Positions 26,640 through 36,722 of a stretch of 64,000 bases of DNA are shown in pieces (positions within the stretch are counted from its first letter, which is position 1; every line of letters begins with the position of its first letter). The translations under genes were made by a program, and so were the position numbers. Below the pieces are notes generated by a model. The model ran no database searches and was not told the origin of the DNA. It saw nothing but the letters and a program-made list of their open reading frames with translations. Where the stretch lies: contig VTPC01004177.1 of NCBI GenBank assembly GCA_011009095.1, forward strand, positions 140,026-204,025, written 5' to 3'. The DNA is from Ignelater luminosus. Taxonomy: Eukaryota > Arthropoda > Insecta > Coleoptera > Elateridae.

Positions 26640-29260
26640 GTAAGTTATTTAACATTTAGCGTAAGGTGTAAATAATAAAGTTATGTTAAGAGTATTTCAT
26701 ATTAAGGGTAATTATTATATTCTGTTAAGTTATTATATTATTTATTGTAATGTATTTAAATGTACAATATTTCATTAGATTTCAACACAAATAGTTTCCA
26801 TTTTTCCGTTTTTTCTCTTTTTCATCGTCAACTATTCAAATATATTTGTAGTTACCCAATAATTCAATTCTGATTGTACATAAAAACTATTATAAATAAG
26901 TAATTTACAATATTGTATACACAAAGAAATGCAATATTAGCTTAAGATTTATTTCATATTTTTTTTATATATTATATATATTACGTATTTTGTATTTTTG
27001 TATATATAAATTAAAAACATTTAATTACTAAATAGTGAGTACTTTTACTAGAAAATCTGTTGAACAAAAATATTTTTAAGATGCAATGTAATTCTTTAAA
27101 ATACAAATTTTTGATAACTTTTTGATGTGTGAATTTTCTAAAAGATTGTTCTAACTTTAATGAGCAATTATAAAATAAAAAATAATCAGAGAAATGCATT
27201 AAGATTGATTATCACTACTAAAATCTCAAAAAACGTTTAAAAATGAATGAGGCTTATATGATTTTTTTTGAGGTTAGGAATAACGAGCTTTAATATAACA
27301 TTGGTAAAATAATTTTTTCTGCAATTGTCACTATAGCAACAACTTTCCTGACTCAAAAACATCAGAGAAGCATCACTTTAACATGATATTTCCATCGAAT
27401 TTTGTTTTTTTTTTAGATTTTTCTATTTTAGATCTTTATCTTTTTAATAAGCAATTACAGAAAAAATTTTATGCATACCACGTCAGGGAAGTGTCTTTAC
27501 AGGACGAGCCAATTGACCTGCTCCCTGTAAAGTGTCACTTCCTGGACTTGTTATGTAAATAACTATTCCAACAGTAAAAAAAAATTAAACTTCTCTTTTT
27601 AAGACTCAAAATTAATAAAATAGATTAATGTAATATTGACATAATAAATAAATAAAAATATGTGTATAGGCAGACATAATAGAAGTATATTATGCTAAGC
27701 TTAATAGCACTGCGAGTGCTGCCACCCCTTTATTATTATAAATCATTTAGTAATTTTCTGCTGGCATTAATAATTGCTGTTGTTGTGAGGTTAGTTATAA
27801 CAATAATTTTCTTTTCAATTTCCACATACATTAATGACAGCATCAAATCACCAATTAATATAATAATAACTTAAGAGGCAACGCCCTTGACACGACTTGC
27901 CTAGCATATAGAAAATTGATTAGGTGACATACATGTCAATGTCAAACATCAAAATATAATTAAGTTACCTTTTGTTTGTTTTTTTTCTCTAGAAACTTAA
28001 AAGACAAGTTTTTGTACAAAATTTATTTCAAATAACACTACTTGAGCACATTCAAAAATGAATTTATTTAAAAATCGAATTCTTTAAATACATTCAAAAA
28101 CTATAGTTTTACTTTTTATAATCGATACTAACTTATAATCAACATTATCCTGAACACAGTATGAAACCAAAAAATTCGTGCAAAAAGAAAGGAGGTTTAT
28201 TAAAACTATTTGACTCGCTTGAAGCAGGCTAAGTGAGGTTAATCAGTATTTGCTTTGATACCTACTTAATGTTAGGTTTTTATTAATTTTACATGATCAC
28301 TTAACCGTACTTTTGAATTTATTTTCATCAAAGATTTGCTGTCAAATATAGCCTGTTTCAATATTGCAGAATTTAGAGTAGGCTTTGATTAAACAAACAA
28401 CAATAAACATACAGTACATTAACGTTTACAATCTAAAAGTAAAAAATCACTACATCTTGTGACAGCTCATATTTAATATTTACAGAATGACACAAATGAC
28501 AGACTTTTAACCTAAAAATATTTATTTAATAACTTAGTCAGACTTCAAAGTACACTGTCAACAAAAAATACTCTGTATTCTATAATATTGAAACAGACTA
28601 TAACATTTTTTTTGTAAAAAAGAATCGAAACATCAACAATTTAAGAAAAAAGAAGTGAGCATTGCTGTTCTTCTGTAGATTGATTAATGGAAATGGATTA
28701 GTGAAGAATTACACATTGTTAGTTTACTGTTTAGAACCAAATGTTTAAAAGATGTGATACAAATATTCATTACTACATCAACAAATATGTTTCCTAATAT
28801 AATACAGTTGGTAATCACTCAACGTTGAATTTACCGTATAGCTAAAATCCGCCCACCAAATCTCAACCTTCTGGTCTGGAACACTAAGATTGAGTACATT
28901 GATCTGCAATGATTCTCCGAACAAACATGTCCACTAGATGCTAACTTACAATTGTTAAAATATCTTCTCAGCAATATTTTTCATGATGAGTTCTTGCAAC
29001 TTAACCTCAAATCATCGAAGAACAACAAAAGCACATTTAGTTAGTTGTTAAAATAGTATTAAAAACGAGCGATAAACAAAAGGTTATTATTTTAAACGAT
29101 TATATATATGTTGGTATTATTTAAAATTAAACATAACCTAAATTTTCAAAATCTAAACATTAAATCAATGGTAGTATCATCAGAGAACAGTTGGCAGTAA
29201 TCAAAATTATTACTCAACAGTTACATTTACTAAATGCACCTCCAATTCCTCCCCATTTAA
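26640..29260. other. Intergenic AT-rich spacer
   Basis: About 2.6 kb downstream of lines with no gene I can support. A strong hairpin lies at 27484-27545, listed separately. Small open frames here are low-complexity. Confidence 0.5.
27484..27545. repeat. 62-bp imperfect palindrome
   Basis: Left arm CAGGGAAGTG then CTTTACAGG; right arm CCTGTAAAG then CACTTCCTGG; loop of about 20 bases. It is GC-richer than its surroundings. Could be a tiny MITE or a structured non-coding element; no other copy was noticed. Confidence 0.6.
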
Positions 29261-29263
29261 GAT

Positions 29264-29589
29264 ATACAGGTTGTCCCATCTAAGACGCATTCTTTCATAA
29301 CTTCATTGTTTATCGAGTTGAAACAAAAATTCAAAATGCACTGTTTTCGAAGCTTGATTCTCTATCAAAAAAATAAAATATATAAAAATATAGAGTGTTC
29401 CATTTAAAAGAATCAAGATTGGTAAACATTAAGTGTTTCCAACTGCCTTATGAAGATGCCACACCCTGTATATGGAAAAATAAAATTGGTTAATAGAGAA
29501 CCAGGTGACGAAAACCATGCATTTTGAATTTTTGCTCTAACTTTATAAATAATGGAGTTATGAAAGAAGAAAGGTGAAACACCTTGTAC
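29264..29589. mobile_element. Fold-back MITE, about 325 bp
   Basis: The two halves are inverted copies. From the left: TTCTTTCATAACTTCATTG, AAAAATTCAAAATGCA, GATTCTCTATC. From the right on the other strand: TTCTTTCATAACTCCATTA, AAAAATTCAAAATGCA, GGTTCTCTATT. Ends are of the TACAGG/TACAAGG type. No coding capacity. Confidence 0.7.
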
Positions 29590-29599
29590 AGGGTGGAAC

Positions 29600-31075
29600 A
29601 AATTGGTTGTGATCACGCTGTAAACTGTGATCTAGCTTAGCATTGATGATAGCGAAAAACGGATTTCGGGAGCATACGCTACTTTTTACCCTGAAATCAA
29701 ATGTGAAAACAAAATTTCTGTTTACGTGCCGCCTAGACGGTCTATTTTTACAAACTACACCTAATATACAATATTAGAAAAATGCAGCTCCCAATATATG
29801 CGAGACTGTCCCGACTGCTACTCTTGCGTCCCGTTTTTACACGTTGACTGACATTAGGGAATCTGCCCGTAGGGATATTTCTTCTAGAGATTTGTAGTTA
29901 TTTTCAAATTGTTATGTTGACAGTCTGAAAATTAACCACGTAATGCCTAATTGTTTTGTTTTTTCCCGCATGATTTGAATGAGGTTGTGAGTAGTTTTCG
30001 ACTATTATTACCTTGACTGTCTTTATTTGTTTTTTTATGTTGTTTTTTTCTAGGATGTGTTTTAAGTTAGGTTTATTCATCATACTTTTAAAAACTACAA
30101 GTACAAACTCCCAATCTAACTAAAATAGTACTAAATTAGAATCGCGGAGGCATCTGAGATTTCACTCGGCATCACGTGTTTAATTTTCAGACTGTCGATA
30201 TATAATTCAAGAATACCTAACTACAAATTATTAGAGCATACCCTTCTTCACCGTCTTTCTTCGTGGTTTGACGCAGAACGCTATTCCAACGCAACAACTT
30301 ATACCTAACCTCAAATACAAACGAATTAGTGATGATAATTGCTGCCAACCGTCCGGGAATTTTATGATTGAAGTGCTACCACTGCTATCAACTGATTTTG
30401 AAGCGCACGAAAATTAATTTGAATCGCTCATTAGCCCTTTACACATAAAGGATTTTTGAAAATTAAATCAGTTGCTAACGATTTTGAAGCATCTAATAAT
30501 AATAAATGCACATCATGTTGATAACCAAAATTTACCCAACTTGGTACGAAATGAGTGTTAGAAACACGTTTTAAATTTTACAAGTATACCATTTGTAATG
30601 CGAAAATACTGAAAATGTATAGCATATGAGCTGGAAATTTATGGAAAAATTACTGGAAAAGTCAGGGAATTTTATTGTAGTAGATCACTGGGAACCCTGT
30701 TTTCTCATATCTTGCTTATTTGAAAAGTTGTCAAAAAATTTTAAAGACATTTTTTACTACAAGAATTTCCAATAACATGGTACGCTTATTTTTTTCAAAC
30801 TTCAGTGTTTTCTAGAAATACAAGCTAATTGTTTTTTTTGTAATAGAATTCACAGTTACTTAAATTGAATATTGCTAAGCTTTACAAAATTACTACAGAT
30901 TGTTATGGTTTTATTGAAGAATTAGATACTAATGAACACTAGACATAACATAAAACAAATGAGCATCAGAAAGAGACAGTAAGCAATGTAATAAATACAT
31001 GTTAGCAACTTTAACCATCAACTGTTGAAGCTTAATAACAGCATATAAAACATAATTCTCACGAGTCAAAAATGG
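29600..31075. other. Spacer without recognisable genes
   Basis: AT-rich, with a slightly GC-richer patch near 29720-29880. I recognise no domain or element. Confidence 0.4.
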
Positions 31076-31078
31076 GAA

Positions 31079-31263
31079 ACAAACAGATTGACAATCTTTG
31101 TTATTGAATTAGAAAAAAAATTAAGCAGATCAACATCCCATGGCAAAAAAGTTAAAAGAATATAGAAAATAGTTCCAGATCTGTATTCAATTTTTTTTGC
31201 CATGAGATGTTGATCTGTTTCATTTTTTTTAAGTCAATAGCAAAAAACATCAATCTGTTTTTT
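31079..31263. repeat. Fold-back repeat, about 70-bp arms
   Basis: Left arm (31081-31150) contains AAACAGATTGA, CAGATCAACATC and CATGGCAAAAAA. The right arm (31191-31263) carries the same words on the opposite strand. Arms match at most positions, separated by about 40 bp. Looks like a small fold-back transposon or MITE. Confidence 0.7.
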
Positions 31264-31305
31264 CCAGTTCTCGAGTTGAGAAAACTGTTTTACATGTTCT
31301 TCTGG

Positions 31306-31880
31306 CATAATAATAATAATAGCTTTATTTGTACCATAAATAGATCACAGTTTTGTACTTGTCACAAAAAAAAATAGTTATATAAGTTAGACAAATTCAA
31401 CAAGTTTGGTTAAAGCTACTGTCTAAAAAGCATATCCAAGTAGGAGTGTCTTAACCTCAAAAATGAATTGTTTAAAATGTAGAGCTTTGCAGCTCTCAGG
31501 TAATTTATTCTAGAGAGCAATGTTGATAGTTATCAACGCATATTTCAAAACAGTGAGATGGAGGTCTTGATGATCTCATTGAATAATTGCGGGTATCAAG
31601 CCTCAATAGTTGCACAATGCAGATTTTGCAATAAATCCAGCCCTAATGCAGAAAACACATAAAATTTATTTTCACATTTAAAGAATTATCATCCAAAGTG
31701 TCCAACAAATTGTCAAAAGAAGAAAATTAATAGACGCTCAAGAGCATAAGTTGAGGTAGGTGAACACTACATCGTTTTATTTGTATTATTATTATTATTA
31801 TTACTACTATTTTATTTGTATTACTATCAATGTTTAATGTTTCCTGATTCACTGGTCAGCATGTACAGTTCTTTTGTGAA
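31306..31880 (-). mobile_element. Probable LINE 3' end
   Basis: Reading the minus strand, TAATAAAGCTATTATTATT near 31330-31306 is a poly(A) signal next to a TTA-type microsatellite tail, as at the 3' ends of CR1/Jockey-like LINEs in insects. The preceding 500 bp has no open frame. Based on the tail only. Confidence 0.3.
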
Positions 31881-32055
31881 AACTGTTGCATTTATTCCTA
31901 GTCATGTTTAGAAAAAGTTCTGGTTTTTTAATTTATTTCTGTGCCTTTTGCAGAGTTTCTGTTTAACAAAATAAACACATGTGATCGATCAGATTTTTTA
32001 AAACATAGACAGGGAGGAAGTTGCATATTTACCATTATAGAATATTTCCGATAAA

Positions 32056-32400
32056 ATGTCTGCTGAGAAGTATGCAACTGCAACTGCTATACTTCCACTT
32101 CTTGAACAACTCCAATTGCATCAACTAAATTTGAAAGATGAAACAGAAATAGATAGTTTTTATACTCATGACAAAATTGAAGTTATGGAAAGAGTAATGA
32201 CAGTTCTTCAGGACAGGTGTTTTAAAAATGACAACGCCAAAATGCTTCTGCAGATTTCTTCTGTATTAGGTCCTAGGTTTGAATCTGAATATGAAGAGCA
32301 GGAAGAAATTGATGTAATAAAGGAAAACCTAATAAAAGAAATGATGTTGCTAAATTGCACCGAGTCTAGGTGCCAGAGGAGCCCTGTTAAAAATTTATGA
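32056..32400 (+). pseudogene. hAT (ZBED-like) transposase fragment
   Basis: A 114-residue open frame with EKYATATAILPLLEQLQ, then ISSVLGPRFESEYEEQE. This corresponds to the region before and at the LDPRF motif of hAT transposases of the ZBED type. Neither the BED zinc finger nor the C-terminal dimerisation domain is present, so it is a fragment. The frame after about 32375 is unrelated sequence. Confidence 0.7.
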
Positions 32401-32511
32401 GCCTTTTTGTACAGCGCCGGTTCCACCACTTCCATAACTATCCCTGCCTACCATGGATCAGGCCAGTTAAGGTGTCATATTGTCAGGCTTGTTGAGAGGG
32501 TCACAGGAATG

Positions 32512-32608
32512 CTAGGTTAGGTTAGGTTAGGTTAGGTTAGATTAGGTTAAGTTAGGTTAGCTTACATTAGATTAGGTTAGGTTAGGTTAGGTTAGGTTGG
32601 GTTAAGTT
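32512..32608 (+). repeat. Interstitial TTAGG tract
   Basis: About 97 bp of TTAGG repeats with a few variants (TTAGA, TTAAG). TTAGG is the canonical insect telomere repeat. The tract is internal, between a hAT fragment and a LINE fragment, so it is not a chromosome end here. Confidence 0.85.
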
Positions 32609-32800
32609 GACCAATATGTATGCTAAATACAATTAGTAAGTTGTATGAGAAATTGGTCAGAGACAGGATAGAGGAAGAAATTGACGAAAAAGAAGGGCTC
32701 TCAGAATCCCAGTATGGATTTAGAAAGGGGCGATCCACCAAACAAGCCCTGGAGAAGGTGATAATCCTGTCTAAAGAAGGACAACGTCAAATTATTATTT
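32609..32800 (+). mobile_element. LINE reverse-transcriptase fragment at the TTAGG tract
   Basis: Immediately after the TTAGG tract the plus strand encodes RPICMLNTISKLYEKLVRDR and then LSESQYGFRKGRSTKQALE, the fingers and palm start of a Jockey/R1-group LINE reverse transcriptase. It breaks off near 32800. The direct join to TTAGG recalls telomere-targeted R1-clade LINEs (SART, TRAS), but only about 60 residues are present. Confidence 0.75.
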
Positions 32801-33439
32801 GGAAACGTCAAGGCCTACTATGGTTAAATCTTAATTTTGTATTTTCTTGTAATTTTTCTCCTTTAAACAGTCATATTGTACATGGTTGAAAAGCTCTTTT
32901 TATGACGATTTCAAAAATGTAAAAATCCAATATGACGCCCATAAGAAAAACAAAAGTTGGATACGAGTACGTGAAATCGAGAAGGCCTAGCATTTTTTTG
33001 AAGTCGTTTTTAAAATCCTCATTAGCCGCTATTTCGTTTCTGAAAATATTGTTCATTTATCTGTAATAACAAATAAATAAATCAGGATTTTAGAAAATGA
33101 ACTTTTTTGGTTTTCACCCTGTATCTTTGAAATGGGGCAGATAATTGTCAATGTAACCATGGATTATATATTGGCATATAAATACGAAACTTTTTCCCCA
33201 TTTAACCAACCTTGTATCTATTATCGTTTCTAATATCCCCATGTGGGTCATTTTAAACTGGACACACTGTATATGAAACTCAAACCTTTATATCGACAAT
33301 TTGGAAGAAATCTTAGGCAACTCGAGTTTAGGCGAAATATTGTCGAGGTTTGCAGCAATTTTATGCGCTTATTATAAATTTTATTATGTTATAGCCATTT
33401 TAGACTTACCTTACAAGATACTAAACGTCACACAAAAAT

Positions 33440-33640
33440 GTAGGACGTCTACCACAAACTGCAGATAATAACTTTCAGGTACGTCTTGACAGATTGCAGC
33501 ATTGGATAGTGGTTGTTCTTAACAATAAGAGGAGAAGATGTGCAGGAGAACATTGTATCAGCAAAGAAAGGACCTTGTGCAGTAAATGTGATGTGGGTCT
33601 TTTTAATTTCATACAAATTAAAATATTAAACTAAGTACTG
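33440..33640 (+). pseudogene. piggyBac C-terminal cysteine-rich domain fragment
   Basis: Plus-strand translation gives LDRLQHWIVVLNNKRRRCAG, then EHCISKERTLCSKCDVGLF: the RCxxC...CxKCDVxLC zinc-binding end of piggyBac transposases. The upstream DDE domain is missing. The following 200 bp (CCTCAACTGCCTGACGGTCC, then GGGTTAACTGC) looks like a piggyBac 3' terminal region. Confidence 0.7.
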
Positions 33641-33899
33641 TTTTTCTTTATAAACCCCTCAACTGCCTGACGGTCCCACATGGGTACAACCTTTCTTTCA
33701 AAAATTTAGCGCAGAAGATAATATTTATGGGTATATACATGTCGGTTGGTTATCCTTCATTAAATTTATGTGCAAGAACAAAAAAAAATTAAAAAAAACT
33801 TTTCCTGATGTTAATGGGTTAACTGCATTTGTATAAAATAAAGCATTTCATGATATAACATTGACTCAAGTATTGAATTTTTTTTCACTACAAGATTAC

Positions 33900-34920
33900 A
33901 ACTGTTATTTTTCTTTTTCAACAACATATCACAAATGGTAAGGTTACATTTAAGATCTTGAGGTAATATGAATTTGATATAAAGCCACCGACCTCAAGAA
34001 TTAGGTTATAGGTTATGTGTCAATTATGCCATACAGTCCCGAGATTCTTTTAATCCCCAATCAAAAGATTCTAATTCATGCAATTTCTCTGACTATTCTT
34101 CAAAAACTTAACAACATAACTCTAAAAATCCATTGTTTATGTCAATGTCAGTTACTATTACCAAGATAACGGAGTGTTACCACAATTACACAGTGTATGC
34201 CAAAAATTTCTAAATATTAGTTTAACTATTTCTCTCAAAAATAATAAAGTTAAATTCCTCAATAAAAGAAAACAGTATAAAAAGCTCATTTAATAAGACA
34301 TTTTATCACGCTTGTTCTCTTTAGAAAACAAGCCACATAGCGGTTTTGTATTTTAATGTTCTATTTAATTCTTTAGTCAAAAACTTGTCTTAAGAGTCTT
34401 AAACTGTAATAAACAACTTTTCCTTTCAACTTCATATAATGAAAACAAAAATTATAGTTTCTGAGATCTTAATAGTGAAAATTACCAGAAAAACATAAAA
34501 TACTTCATAGCTAATTAACCATTATAAATAATGCAAACCTAATACACAATCCAAATTCATAATAATACAATTAATGCAACTGTGAAAATGGATATAAACT
34601 TAGATTAATTAATATTTTTCCTTCTTGAATTCCAACAAGTACGCGAATTTATTTTAAAATAATAGGTTATGCATTATAACCTTACTTTTATGCCCAAATC
34701 TCCATTAAAAAAACTAAACAATTAAAAAAAAACTACAATGAAGTATGAGTAAAAAGTAGGGTTATGATGCAGCTGTATACTTTAATATTTAAAACAATTA
34801 TTATTGATCGTCACTGCCTTTAAGCAAACAGAAATACTTGTACATACTACATACACAGTTTTTAAAAAATATTTAGAAGATTTATGTGAAAATTTAATTT
34901 ATCCAATTTTAAGCTTTGCA
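33900..34920. other. AT-rich spacer upstream of NC2alpha 3' end
   Basis: No gene, repeat or element recognised in about 1 kb. The NC2alpha 3' UTR must start at 35045 and may extend into this stretch. Confidence 0.4.
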
Positions 34921-34923
34921 AAT

Positions 34924-34997
34924 ATACAGGATGTAACAAAAATGTGGGTCGTTACTTACGCGGCATAGCATCCCATACTTTTATTACATCCTGTATA
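34924..34997. mobile_element. 74-bp MITE
   Basis: Two inverted ends of about 25 bp (ATACAGGATGTAACAAAA at the left; the same with one or two changes, inverted, at the right) leave a centre of about 25 bp. TA flanks fit a Tc1/mariner-type miniature element. It lies in the likely NC2alpha 3' UTR region. Confidence 0.65.
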
Positions 34998-35045
34998 TTA
35001 AAAAAAAAAGAAGAGACCAAATTGTATTTGAAAATTTAGACAGCT

Positions 35046-36005
35046 CTAATTATCATAATCTTCATCAATATAAAGATTATTATCGCCACTACTAGGTCCA
35101 TAGAGATTATTATGTGAAATAGGTATTAAAGGCGGGATGTTGTCGTGCAAAGGAGGTGTTTGTGAGGTGCTGGCAGGTACATTCTGAACAACGGGAGATT
35201 TGTTATTTACATTTGATACTAAATGAGGTATGGGGATTTGACTCGAGGAAGGTGCAGATGTTACAGGGCCTTGTGATAAATCTAAAATCAATTTTGGCTC
35301 GGTCTCCTTATTAACTATATTCTCTATTGAAAAGCTTAATTTTGGTTGCTCCGTTTGAGTTACCTTGGGTCCGTATTGTATCACAGGCATCCTGCCAGCT
35401 GATGTACTTTGTTGCTGTTCTGTATAAAAGTTGGCCATTATTTCTGGTTTCTGCTTGTTATTTTCTTGAGAATGTTTTGTAGGTTCTTCTGATGGTTTAC
35501 CTGATGAATAATCTAAAACTTCATTAGCATTATTCTCGTTATCTTCTTGAGCACTTGGATCTGGTATGTTTTTTACCAAATCCTTTAAAAAGTCAAATCT
35601 ACTTTCCGATAATATACATTGCTTCATATGGGACGGAGTCAGAGTTTTGGCACTTCTTGCTTGAGTTATTTGCATGGACTTCGTTAACAGAGATTCCACA
35701 AACAACTCTAATGTTCTAGGTATCTAGCATTAAGGAACAATATGTACAACTGTAACACATTTCTGTGACAATATTTCATTTGTAATTTCTATTTTACAGT
35801 ACAAACACTTTAGGTGATAGCAATATAAAAAGGATATAGATAATAACAGGTACGGCTTGTGCCACTTTTCCAACCTCTTCGTCTGTTTGCATGATTTTTT
35901 TTATACGACCCTAAAAGGTTATATTTTGATTTAAGTGTGAAATCAGATAAAACATTAACTTACTGCTGGAAACCGAGCATTGTATTTTTTCTTTTTTGAA
36001 GGCAT
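35046..36005 (-). CDS. NC2alpha: NC2alpha (Dr1-associated corepressor, DRAP1)
   Basis: Alpha subunit of negative cofactor 2, which binds TBP on promoter DNA together with Dr1 (NC2beta) and blocks TFIIA/TFIIB entry. Exons: 35964-36005 ([14 protein letters not shown]), 35838-35910 ([20 protein letters not shown]), 35046-35719. Total 262 residues. The histone fold spans about residues 8-85 ([28 protein letters not shown]). The tail is Pro/Ser/Gln-rich and ends acidic (YIDEDYDN). The start matches the family start exactly. The second intron (35720-35837) has no usable GT-AG pair but has perfect AT-AC minor-intron signals that restore the conserved PVIISRTLE. The gene is divergent from DNA polymerase eta, 718 bp from its start codon. 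Confidence 0.93.
35720..35837 (-). other. NC2alpha: Putative U12-type (AT-AC) intron in NC2alpha
   Basis: On the minus strand the intron begins ATATCCTTTTT and ends TTCCTTAATGCTAGATAC. These match the minor-spliceosome donor (ATATCCTTT), the branch site (TTCCTTAAC/T) and an AC terminus about 10 bases after the branch. Removal joins ATC T with CT AGA to give the family-invariant IISRT. GT-AG alternatives (donor at GTTATT, acceptor at GCTAG) lose two conserved residues. Confidence 0.8.
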
Positions 36006-36722
36006 CTGAGGGCTAACAAAAATGTCAACAAACTTTTTAACAAAAGGTTGGTGACAGTTATTGCGTTTCTAGGTTATATTTACCTGCATGAAATTAGCAT
36101 AATAAGCATACTCAAATAATTTTGTAGGATTATGTCTTTCAAAGGGGTATAGTCGGATCGTAATTGTCCTAATTTTAATGCTAAATCACCCAATAATTTT
36201 GCAACATATTGAGTTTATTGTTATTATTACAACAATAAATGGTTATTCTTACTATCGTTAATTAGTTAAAGGAAAATCAGGGAAATGTTATTTTTTGTAC
36301 AGCACTCAATTTAAAGGGCCAGTATGTGCACGGATTTATCCAAGATAGTTCTATTTTCAATATATTTTTTGAAAAAAAAAAAAAAGATTTATTTTTGATT
36401 AATTGGTTAGAATTAGTTAAAATATATAAATAAACATAGCCATTGATAAATATACATAATTTGTTATATTATCGTCAAACAGCAAGGAAATATTTAAAAA
36501 GTATTAAAAAGATGGCAACGCTGTCAAGAATAATGTCAGATATCAAGAACAACATAACCTATGAAAATAACCGCGAAATTCTACCTTCAAAGTGAGGTTA
36601 TTTTCAAGATTTGGCGAATTATTTGGAAAGTTCTTCATGAGATTATATGCTTAATAGCTTTATCGTTTCATCGAAAAAATTCTCTTTATTATCAGAATTT
36701 TAGATACATCTCAATAAGTAAA

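Noticed and set aside
32512-32608. True chromosome end
   Set aside because: Only about 97 bp, imperfect, and flanked on both sides by ordinary sequence.
35849-35910. Conventional GT-AG splicing of NC2alpha exon 2
   Set aside because: Using GTTATT as donor with the GCTAG acceptor drops two conserved residues and gives VPIPRT instead of the family VPVIISRT.
36561-36722. N-terminal extension of DNA polymerase eta
   Set aside because: An in-frame ATG exists, but the 54 extra residues are unlike any polymerase eta and the family start is MSHLERVIVLVDMD.
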